Below, piece by piece: positions 1-6,387 of a stretch of 8,086 nucleotides of DNA (position 1 is its first letter; each line of letters begins with the position of its first letter). The position numbers and the translations under genes were made by a program. The notes below the pieces were generated by a model. The model was given only the letters and a program-made list of their open reading frames with translations. It had not been told where the DNA came from and did no database searches. The stretch comes from Candidatus Poseidoniaceae archaeon (GTDB lineage Archaea; Thermoplasmatota; Poseidoniia; Poseidoniales; Poseidoniaceae), in assembly GCA_022425185.1 (NCBI GenBank), contig JAKMFY010000222.1:1-8086 (forward strand). Direction: 5' to 3'.

Positions 1-1133
1 ATCCAACATACATGCCGAGAGAAGTTGCTAACAGGGCGATGGAAATCGGTGAGTGTTGCGTTATGGCAGTCGACAGTAACGGTATTCTTCCACTGAGAAC
101 ACCCCAACGCTCCTTCACCACAGCATACTCCTTCAGACGTTACCTTCACAAGAACATACTTGGTTTCCTTGCAAGACCACCGATGGCAGAACCCCTGAAA
201 GCATTGAATGATTTACCCGACGGCAAGTCAATCGCAGATGAGGCATTTGCAAGGGCAAACGTTCCAATCACACCGTATGAATTCATCTGGAGAGTCGCTG
301 AAGCTTCACGAGAAGGCAGAGATGCCCTTTCATACCTCGACATCGATCACGAAGTGTCTCCGATAGACTCTACAACAGGTGGTTCGGTGAAGGCAAGAGT
401 AGAACTTAGCAAATTTATTGAAAAAAGACTCGACCATTATCATGTAGATCGAAACCATCCTGAACGTCATGGGGGCAGTGGGTTGTCTCCTTGGCTGCAT
501 TTCGGACACATCTCTTCATTCGAAATTGTTGATGCAGTTTTGAAGCATCAAAAATGGAATCCAATGAAAATAACACCACCTCACAATGGCCGCAGAGAAG
601 GCTGGTGGGGGGCTAACGAAGGTGCAGAAGCCTTCCTCGACCAAGTCATCACATGGAGAGAATTAGGCTTCATCTATTGCCACCAAACTCCAAACCACGC
701 CAAATACGAAACATTACCTGAGTGGGCTAAACAGACACTTGAAGAGCATTCAGAAGACGAACGCCCATACACCTACACCTTCGAAGAACTCGAAAACGGT
801 CAAACACATGACCCATTGTGGAATGCAGCCCAAATGCAACTTCGAACTGAAGGGTTCATTCACAATTATTTGAGAATGTTGTGGGGCAAGAAAGTGCTGG
901 AATGGTCACCTGACCCTAAAATCGCCTGTGAATGGTTGATACGACTCAATGACAGATGGGCGCTTGATGGTCGAGACCCTAACTCATACACGGGAATTTT
1001 CTGGATCTTCGGACGTTTCGATAGAGGATGGTTCGAAAGAGCAGTCTTTGGCAAGATACGATACATGACCTCAGCATCAACGCAACGCAAGTTCAAAACC
1101 GAGGATTATATACAAAAGTACGCTGATTCTTAA
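1..1133 (+). CDS. phr: Class II CPD photolyase, 5'-truncated by window edge
   Basis: Deoxyribodipyrimidine photolyase, a flavoprotein that uses blue/near-UV light and FADH- to split cyclobutane pyrimidine dimers in DNA. The frame is open to base 1 (codons begin at base 3), so the ATG at 12 is internal. About 376 codons are visible, and class II enzymes are usually about 450-490 residues, so part of the N-terminal Rossmann-like domain is missing. Numbering from the ATG at 12, class II hallmarks are SGLSPWLHFGHIS (156-168), the AEAFLDQ...WREL stretch (205-218), LWNAAQ (269-274), WGKKVLEW (291-298), LDGRDPNSYTG (318-328) and FGKIRYM (346-352). W270, W291 and W298 have the spacing of the electron-transfer tryptophans W360/W381/W388 that I recall from the Methanosarcina mazei class II enzyme. 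The SDR-fusion gene follows within about 10 bases, so co-transcription is likely. Family is certain; dimer specificity (CPD) is inferred from the class. Confidence 0.95.
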   Translation, partial: PTYMPREVANRAMEIGECCVMAVDSNGILPLRTPQRSFTTAYSFRRYLHKNILGFLARPPMAEPLKALNDLPDGKSIADEAFARANVPITPYEFIWRVAEASREGRDALSYLDIDHEVSPIDSTTGGSVKARVELSKFIEKRLDHYHVDRNHPERHGGSGLSPWLHFGHISSFEIVDAVLKHQKWNPMKITPPHNGRREGWWGANEGAEAFLDQVITWRELGFIYCHQTPNHAKYETLPEWAKQTLEEHSEDERPYTYTFEELENGQTHDPLWNAAQMQLRTEGFIHNYLRMLWGKKVLEWSPDPKIACEWLIRLNDRWALDGRDPNSYTGIFWIFGRFDRGWFERAVFGKIRYMTSASTQRKFKTEDYIQKYADS

Positions 1134-1141
1134 CATAGGTG

Positions 1142-2539
1142 ATGAAATTGCCAATTTACGAACACACTGCTAATTTTCCATTTTCGAGAGAAGACGTCTG
1201 GGCATGGCACGCTCGTCCAGGGGCAATTCGACGAATTATGCCCGGTTGGGAGGGCATACGACCAATCGAAGTAGGCGGTATCCACAACGGTGCAAAGACC
1301 TCATTCAAGATTTCAATCGGTCCAATCCCACAACGTTGGGTTGCTGAACACCACAGCTACATCGAAGGGGAGCAATTCTGCGATAATATGGTCAAAGGTC
1401 CATTTGGACGTTGGGACCATGCTCACAAGTTCCTTGCAGTAAGCGATGATGAAATGGCAATCCATGATCATGTAGATTGGAAATTACCTTTCCACTTCTT
1501 TAGCAGAATAGGTGCTCCAATTATGGTTATGCCTCGCCTTAGGCAGATGTTCAAACATCGCACTCGAAGAATTAATGCTGATATGAACCGCCAGGCCAAG
1601 TTCAAAGATGTACCAAGAAAGCGAATTCTCATCAGTGGCTCAACAGGATTAATTGGAACTCAACTCTCTGCCTTTTTAGAAACAGATGGTCACGATGTAC
1701 ATCGTTTGTTGCGAAAGACCACCTCTCTACATCCTGATTCGGACAAAGATAAAATCGTGCGCTGGGACGATCAAACAGGGGAAATTTTAGAAGGTTCCAT
1801 GGAGAATTTTGATGTCATTATTCATTTAGCAGGCGCAGGAATAGGCGATAAGCGATGGAGCAAGAAGAGAAAGCAACTCATTCTCAACAGTCGAACCATT
1901 CCCACAAAGAATCTTTCAGAACACATTGCTCATTTGAAATCACCCCCGTCCTTATTCATGAGCGCTTCTGCTATTGGCTTCTACGATAACAGGGGTGATG
2001 AAGACTTAGATGAGACCAGTACAATCGGTTCAGGCTTCCTTGCTGAAACTTGTCAAAAGTGGGAACAAGCTACGGAACCTGCGAGTTCTGCAGGTATTCG
2101 TACAGTCATCTTGCGAACAGGTCTTGTCACGACCGCAGCCGGAGGTATGCTACAGAAACTCCTCCTCCCTGCAAAGATGGGTGGAATGGGCCCAGTCGGA
2201 GGTGGCCGTCAATGGCAATCTTGGATTTCGTTCGACGATCAAATTTATTCGATTCATCACTTGATGAATCAAGATGATTCCGAAGGCATATACAACCTAA
2301 CAGCACCAAATCCAGTAACACAGAAGGTCTATGCGAAAACACTTGGACGAGTTCTACGAAGACCTGCATTCGCGCCAATTCCAGGATTCATGATGAAACT
2401 TCTCTTTGGAAAAATGGGTAAAGGACTGATTTTGGACGGGCAAAAAGTTCACCCTAAGCGATTGATAGAATCAGGATATGATTTTGAACATTCAGACCTT
2501 GAATCAGCACTTCGAGATACATTAGGCCGCTTTATCTAG
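1142..2539 (+). CDS. SRPBCC - TIGR01777 (YfcH-like) epimerase-family fusion protein
   Basis: Two-domain protein of 465 residues. Numbering here is from the GTG at 1139, one codon upstream. Residues about 3-150 form an SRPBCC/START-like ligand-binding domain (opening YEHTANFPFSREDVWAWHA). Residues about 161-400 are an extended-SDR NAD(P)-binding domain with glycine motif GSTGLIG (167-173), HLAGAGIGDKRW (229-240), SASAIGFYDNRGDEDLDE (275-292) and LRTGLV (325-330). Residues about 408-463 are the DUF1731 tail (GKGLILDGQKVHPKRLIESG). This order is known for TIGR01777 proteins in several bacteria. The family is annotated as nucleoside-diphosphate-sugar epimerase-like, but the substrate is unknown and sugar epimerisation is not shown. 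The photolyase ends 8 bases upstream. ATG 1142 is preferred; GTG 1139 and TTG 1148 are alternatives, the latter lying just after a GGTGAT at 1138-1143 that could be a ribosome site. Confidence 0.92.
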   Translation: MKLPIYEHTANFPFSREDVWAWHARPGAIRRIMPGWEGIRPIEVGGIHNGAKTSFKISIGPIPQRWVAEHHSYIEGEQFCDNMVKGPFGRWDHAHKFLAVSDDEMAIHDHVDWKLPFHFFSRIGAPIMVMPRLRQMFKHRTRRINADMNRQAKFKDVPRKRILISGSTGLIGTQLSAFLETDGHDVHRLLRKTTSLHPDSDKDKIVRWDDQTGEILEGSMENFDVIIHLAGAGIGDKRWSKKRKQLILNSRTIPTKNLSEHIAHLKSPPSLFMSASAIGFYDNRGDEDLDETSTIGSGFLAETCQKWEQATEPASSAGIRTVILRTGLVTTAAGGMLQKLLLPAKMGGMGPVGGGRQWQSWISFDDQIYSIHHLMNQDDSEGIYNLTAPNPVTQKVYAKTLGRVLRRPAFAPIPGFMMKLLFGKMGKGLILDGQKVHPKRLIESGYDFEHSDLESALRDTLGRFI

Positions 2540-2546
2540 TCGTCGC

Positions 2547-2554
2547 TTTATTCA
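2547..2554 (+). promoter_or_regulatory. Candidate TATA box for the repeat-protein operon
   Basis: TTTATTCA lies in the 40-bp gap after the epimerase-family gene, centred about 29 nt before the ATG at 2580. That is the distance expected for an archaeal TATA box driving a leaderless or nearly leaderless transcript. No Shine-Dalgarno-like run precedes the ATG, which fits. Weak match to consensus, so tentative. Confidence 0.35.
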
Positions 2555-2579
2555 TAACCGAATTCGAACTTGGCGTAAC

Positions 2580-4127
2580 ATGCTCGGGCGTTGCATAGGG
2601 GTCGGTCTCTTCGCCCTGCTGCTGGTTTCATTACTCCCTGCAGTCAATGCAGATGACACTCAAGCATCCTCTAATCTACTTACAGATGGTGTTTCTTCGA
2701 ATGGTTATGTTTGTGATCCAGATGGTTGTTCCTCAAATGATGGAACCGATTGGTGGCGGATTTATGCATATCAAGGTGACATCGTCAGTATTAGTTTCTC
2801 AGGTTCAATGAATAATGCTGCATGGTGGTGTCCAGGGGATGGATGGGAAGCGGATTATTCGATGCATGATGAATCAGGATCTCAAGTTGCAAGCATGTCC
2901 AAGGACGATAATAATCCATCAGGAACACTCTCAAAAACTATGCCACAAGCAGGAAATGTATTTGTGAAAATCAAAGGGAAAGACTCCTGGTGCAATGATG
3001 GACTTGACTACACTCTACTCGCTTCAATCGATAAGACTGCACGAGATACCGATGAAGACGGATTCGTCGATGCAGAAGATGATTGCGATTTGATTGTCGG
3101 TTCCTCAACAAATGATCGCAAGGGTTGTATTGACAGTGATAGCGATGGTTGGTCAGATACAGATTCTGGATGGGATGTTCAAAATGGAGCAGATGCTTTT
3201 GAAAACGATGGAACTCAATGGAGAGATCGTGATTTTGATGGCTATGGTGACAATATTCTTGGTAATCAACCAGATCACTGCCCAGACAATCGTGGTTATT
3301 CGACTGATGACCGCTATGGATGCATAGACTCAGATGCCGATGGCTATTCAGATGCTGATCCTGGTGGTCTTGATGGACTTGAACCTTGGTACGCACACCC
3401 TGATGGTTTAGCAGATTCGTTCCCGTATGAATCCTCTCAATGGAGAGATACAGATGGCGATGGTTTTGGAGACAATTGGGATGACCCTATGTGGAATGAG
3501 ACACACATCGCATGGGGCATAGGAGAATGGTTACTTTCTGCTGAACAACCTGATGCTTGTCCGTTCATCGTTGGACTTTCCTTCGCTGACCGATACGGCT
3601 GCCCAGATACAGATGGTGATGCTTGGTCAGACCCGGGCGAGAATTGGACGACAAGCGAAGGTGCTGACGCCTTCCCCATCGAACCAACCCAATGGCGTGA
3701 TCGTGACTTTGATGGTTATGGTGACAACCAAACAATTGGAGCAAATCTCATCGATGACTTTCCTGACAATCCAACACAATTCAGAGATACTGATTCTGAT
3801 GGTTGGGGAGATAACCAAACCTATGGCGCAACCCAAGTCGATGATTTCCCGATGTTTCCAAGTCAATACCGCGATACAGATGGGGACGGATACGGAGATA
3901 ATCTCAATGGATTTGAAGGCGATGTGTGCATGAATTCAGATGCTGAAGAAGTTGAAAGTGGCTGGATTTCAAGGTTTGATCGACTTGGTTGTCGAGATGT
4001 TGATTCCGATGGTTATTCTGACCCAACAGATGATTGGATACCGCACCCCGAAGGATTCGCAGATGCGTTCCCGAGTGATCCATCACAATGGTATGACACC
4101 GACGGTGATGGGTTTGGGGACACCTAG
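2580..4127 (+). CDS. Secreted PPC / thrombospondin type-3 repeat protein, N-terminal part (frameshifted)
   Basis: Exported, Ca2+-binding-type surface protein. Residues 1-24 are a signal peptide (hydrophobic GLFALLLVSLLPA, likely cleavage after VNA at 24). Residues about 30-150 resemble a pre-peptidase C-terminal (PPC) beta-sandwich (TDWWRIYAYQGDIVSISF at 56-73, VFVKIKGKDSWCNDGLDYTL at 127-146). From 155 on come Asp-rich TSP3-like repeats: QWRDxDxDGxGDN units alternating with DxCP...DRxGCxDxDxDGWSD units holding paired cysteines. The Asp ladders (DTDGDGFGD) are typical Ca2+ ligands. The frame ends at TAG 4125-4127 in mid-repeat, while the same repeat pattern continues at once in another frame to 5101. 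The intact protein would be about 840 residues with a C-terminal membrane anchor. Either a real frameshift mutation or a one-base sequence error. The exact surface role is unknown. Confidence 0.88.
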   Translation: MLGRCIGVGLFALLLVSLLPAVNADDTQASSNLLTDGVSSNGYVCDPDGCSSNDGTDWWRIYAYQGDIVSISFSGSMNNAAWWCPGDGWEADYSMHDESGSQVASMSKDDNNPSGTLSKTMPQAGNVFVKIKGKDSWCNDGLDYTLLASIDKTARDTDEDGFVDAEDDCDLIVGSSTNDRKGCIDSDSDGWSDTDSGWDVQNGADAFENDGTQWRDRDFDGYGDNILGNQPDHCPDNRGYSTDDRYGCIDSDADGYSDADPGGLDGLEPWYAHPDGLADSFPYESSQWRDTDGDGFGDNWDDPMWNETHIAWGIGEWLLSAEQPDACPFIVGLSFADRYGCPDTDGDAWSDPGENWTTSEGADAFPIEPTQWRDRDFDGYGDNQTIGANLIDDFPDNPTQFRDTDSDGWGDNQTYGATQVDDFPMFPSQYRDTDGDGYGDNLNGFEGDVCMNSDAEEVESGWISRFDRLGCRDVDSDGYSDPTDDWIPHPEGFADAFPSDPSQWYDTDGDGFGDT

Positions 4128-4837
4128 AATGGTTTGACGGCCAAGCTTGGCGTTTAGCATTCCGTGGCGATGGTTGTCGGACCACTCTAGGACAATCAAC
4201 ATTCGATCGGTGGGGCTGTCCTGATTCCGATGGTGATGGCTGGTCCAATCCTACATCGTACTGGCTTGCTAGTCCAGGGGGAATGGCAGATGCATGGCCT
4301 GAAGATTCGACTCAATGGCATGATTCCGATGGTGATGGCCGGGGGGACAATCCTTCTGGTACAACCGCTGACGTTTGTCCTGCTCATCCAGGAACTTCGG
4401 TTGGGCCCAGTTCAGGTGGAGACCGTTGGGGCTGTCCAGATACAGATGGCGATGGTTGGTCAAACTTAGGCGATGCCTTCATTCACGAACCAACGCAATG
4501 GAGAGATACAGACGGGGATGGATTTGGTGACCAAGAAGATGGAAACGAAGCAGATGCCTGTCCAACAATACGCGGGACATCAATTCTCGATCGTCTCGGA
4601 TGCAGAGATACCGATGGTGATGGCTGGTCAGACCCAACAGATGGCTGGGAGGCACATCCTTACGGCCCTGCAGACTCATTCCCAACCGAAGCCCTTCAGT
4701 GGCGAGATACCGACGCAGACGGATTCGGAGACGTGCCTCTTGGTGCTATGCGGGATGATTGCCCAGAAATATTTGGAACCTCGACTCGAGACGTCCAAGG
4801 ATGTGAAGATTCGAATGATGATGGCTGGTCAAATGAT
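3042..4837 (+). repeat. Protein-coding TSP3-like tandem repeat array
   Basis: About nine copies of a (T/S)QWRDxDxDGxGDN-type unit and eight copies of a DRxGCxDxDxDGWSD-type unit alternate through this region, spanning the frame change. At DNA level this appears as recurring near-copies of GATACAGATGGCGATGG (for example near 3450, 3607, 3873, 4437, 4503 and 4607). Copies vary at third codon positions, which indicates selection on the protein rather than recent DNA duplication. Confidence 0.85.
4119..4127 (+). other. Frame-change point within the repeat protein gene
   Basis: Up to the GAC codon at 4119-4121 the first frame reads DTDGDGFGD, a normal repeat. From CTA at 4124 the -1 frame reads LEWFDGQAW and then reaches FDRWGCPDSDGDGWS, again a normal repeat. 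The -1 frame is closed upstream by TGA at 4106-4108. One base is therefore missing here relative to an intact gene: restoring one (for example an A giving GAC AAC CTA GAA) yields FGDNLEWFDG, matching the FGDN seen in sister repeats. Confidence 0.8.
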
Positions 4838-5101
4838 TACGGCGAATGGAACGCTGCTCTCGCTATCATGGGCGAAGACCCAGCCGCTTCTTGGATGACC
4901 TATCTCATCGTAGGTCTAGCATTCATTCTTGGGGCTTCAGCAGCCCTTGTCGCTCGCACTATGCGAGTAGAAGAGAAGACTCTCGCTGATGAATTCCTCA
5001 TGACAAACGATGCAATGATGCCATCAGAGCCTAACATGAGTACATTACCTGATTTGGCAATCCCACTTCCGCCACCTCCAGGGGGTGAAGAATCTGCGTA
5101 A
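4124..5101 (+). CDS. TSP3 repeat protein, C-terminal part with membrane anchor
   Basis: Continuation of the gene that starts at 2580, in the -1 frame. It has no start of its own near the break; the first in-frame ATG is at 4283, inside a repeat, so independent translation is unlikely to give an exported protein. It carries further repeats with DRWGCPD, DRLGCRD and TQWRDTDGDGFGD, then a final degenerate copy (DVQGCEDSNDDGWSND). A single transmembrane helix follows (TYLIVGLAFILGASAALVA, about residues 206-224 counted from ATG 4283) and then a cytoplasmic tail of about 48 residues ending in a proline run (LPLPPPPGG-like, 261-268). This C-terminal anchor with a positive residue after the helix (RTMR) suits an N-out, C-in type I protein. 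It overlaps the next gene by 17 bp, implying coupled translation. Confidence 0.85.
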   Translation, partial: LEWFDGQAWRLAFRGDGCRTTLGQSTFDRWGCPDSDGDGWSNPTSYWLASPGGMADAWPEDSTQWHDSDGDGRGDNPSGTTADVCPAHPGTSVGPSSGGDRWGCPDTDGDGWSNLGDAFIHEPTQWRDTDGDGFGDQEDGNEADACPTIRGTSILDRLGCRDTDGDGWSDPTDGWEAHPYGPADSFPTEALQWRDTDADGFGDVPLGAMRDDCPEIFGTSTRDVQGCEDSNDDGWSNDYGEWNAALAIMGEDPAASWMTYLIVGLAFILGASAALVARTMRVEEKTLADEFLMTNDAMMPSEPNMSTLPDLAIPLPPPPGGEESA

Positions 5102-6383
5102 TTGTTTGTTGATGCTTTTCGTTCTACTCAGTGCATCGCTGACGACACTGCCGGTATCAGCTGAAGGAGAATTATCTGAATTGTCTGATGCAGGAATCAC
5201 TCTTGTCGCGTTACGTAACGACACACTTGATCTGAATCAAGATGGCGATACCGATGCAGTTCGAGTTGTCGTTATTCTAAATTCCACAACTCCATCAACC
5301 TTCATTGAGTTACGGCTTATCGCTTCTCACAACGATAGAGAGGTTGTTGAGAAAATGACAATGGAAATCTCGGGGCAATCAAATGCAAGTTTAACCTATG
5401 ATGCATGGTCAAGTGGTAAGCATGAACTTGAATTAGCCTTCTTTGATATGAATGGTGTTCGAATTACAGGCATTGAATTGCCAACATATGACATGGTTCC
5501 AGCATTACAAACACCGATATTAGGTCTCGAATTATTCGGGTCAGACACACTTGAAACAGGCTCCTCATGTGAAGTGAATCGAATATTTTCTGACGAAACG
5601 GGCCCTCGCTACGGCGCAATTGGTACTCAAACGTTCATTGGTGCACCATTCACAGTTCTCGATAATGCTACGACAATTGATTGTTCCAACTGGCCCGCAG
5701 GCCAGTATTCACTGAAGGAAACCTATCGTAATGAACTTGGCCAAACAGCGGAATCATGGCTTAACCTATCCATTCAAAATCGACCAGCACCAGAGTTTGA
5801 ATTACTTCTGACAGGCGATCAAATGGCGACAGACCGACCTTGCCTCGTTGCCCTACAGGGAATCGATTCCAGTGAGGATTTCACGCCCTATGAAAAGACG
5901 TGGGAAGTTTCAACACTCAAGGGTACCATCTCCAACACTTCCGTTTTCGATTGCTCTAGTTTACCGGCCGGAGTCCATCTCATCATTCTCAAAGTTACGA
6001 ATTTAGAGAATATTGTTAGTACTGAGGCAGTAAACCTTGTTCGCTTTCCTGCCGTTGATCTTTCACCAGAAGAGCAAGAAGCTCTTCCCAGTCAGTCCTA
6101 TGGAGCCGATACAAGCACTGAAGCCGTTGGGTGGTACACGATGGCTGCGTTAGGACTCATCGTCGCAATTGTTGTCTTCGTATTACTTGTTCGAATCAAA
6201 GAAAACGATGAGTTGCTCGCTTTGCCTGAACTAGGGCCTCCGCCTCAAATTTTGGCAGACGGAACTCCTGATTCTGAAGGTCTACCAACCATGAACGATG
6301 ATGAGGGCCAATTATGGCGTAAACATCCTGATGGTTCTCTTGATTGGTGGGATACTTCATTCAATATTTGGCAACGTTGGTGA
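5085..6383 (+). CDS. Membrane-anchored extracellular protein with paired-Cys Ig-like repeats and W-rich cytoplasmic tail
   Basis: No family I can name. The GTG at 5085 is preferred because it supplies the positive n-region (MKNLR) of a signal peptide ending near VSA-E (residue 26/27); the next ATG at 5112 would lose it. Residues 35-135 form a beta-rich domain with DLNQDGDTD (49-57), a dockerin/EF-hand-like Ca2+ loop. Two related domains follow: about 142-230 with C162 and C200 (TIDCSNWPAGQYSL), and about 235-322 with C253 and C290 (VFDCSSLPAGVHLI), each probably holding one disulfide. One transmembrane helix spans about 350-369. The cytoplasmic tail has LPELGPPP (380-387) and ends in W411, HPDGS, WWD and WQRW (429-432). 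It sits between the repeat protein (17-bp overlap) and the DUF4105 gene (4-base gap), so it is likely part of the same operon. Function unknown; a surface receptor or scaffold is possible. Confidence 0.88.
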   Translation: MKNLRNCLLMLFVLLSASLTTLPVSAEGELSELSDAGITLVALRNDTLDLNQDGDTDAVRVVVILNSTTPSTFIELRLIASHNDREVVEKMTMEISGQSNASLTYDAWSSGKHELELAFFDMNGVRITGIELPTYDMVPALQTPILGLELFGSDTLETGSSCEVNRIFSDETGPRYGAIGTQTFIGAPFTVLDNATTIDCSNWPAGQYSLKETYRNELGQTAESWLNLSIQNRPAPEFELLLTGDQMATDRPCLVALQGIDSSEDFTPYEKTWEVSTLKGTISNTSVFDCSSLPAGVHLIILKVTNLENIVSTEAVNLVRFPAVDLSPEEQEALPSQSYGADTSTEAVGWYTMAALGLIVAIVVFVLLVRIKENDELLALPELGPPPQILADGTPDSEGLPTMNDDEGQLWRKHPDGSLDWWDTSFNIWQRW

Positions 6384-6384
6384 T
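6379..6384 (+). promoter_or_regulatory. Ribosome binding site for the DUF4105 gene
   Basis: GGTGAT complements the archaeal 16S rRNA 3' end (AUCACC) and lies 3 nt before the ATG at 6388, overlapping the TGA stop of the upstream gene. It fixes the start at 6388 rather than the earlier in-frame ATG at 6298, and suggests translational coupling. Confidence 0.6.
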
Positions 6385-6387
6385 GGT

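Noticed and set aside
12..14. ATG at 12 as the true photolyase start
   Set aside because: The frame is open upstream to base 1, and the family needs roughly 80-110 more N-terminal residues.
2971..3396. 141-codon open frame on the minus strand
   Set aside because: It lies opposite the Asp-codon-rich repeats; its His/Gln/Ser-rich translation is the mirror of GAT/GAC/TGG codons, not a protein.
4100..4130. Programmed -1 ribosomal frameshift
   Set aside because: The zero-frame codons GGG TTT GGG GAC do not form a canonical X XXY YYZ slip site, and no clear downstream stem was found. A lost base is simpler.
3042..4837. Short DNA repeats that might be a CRISPR array or minisatellite
   Set aside because: They follow codon phase, vary at third positions and encode TSP3-like protein repeats; spacing is irregular.
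4473..4898. 141-codon plus-strand frame inside the repeat gene
   Set aside because: Out-of-frame shadow of the repeats (recurring MVMAGQT-like strings); the other frame carries the recognised motifs and the membrane anchor.
5085..5170. Lipoprotein signal (lipobox) in the Ig-like protein, as a possible DUF4105 substrate
   Set aside because: The only cysteine in the signal region is at residue 7, before the hydrophobic core; the cleavage region ends VSA-E with no cysteine.
6298..6387. N-terminal extension of the DUF4105 gene from ATG 6298
   Set aside because: It would overlap the upstream gene by 86 bp; the GGTGAT site at 6379-6384 and the membrane segment right after ATG 6388 favour the shorter form.
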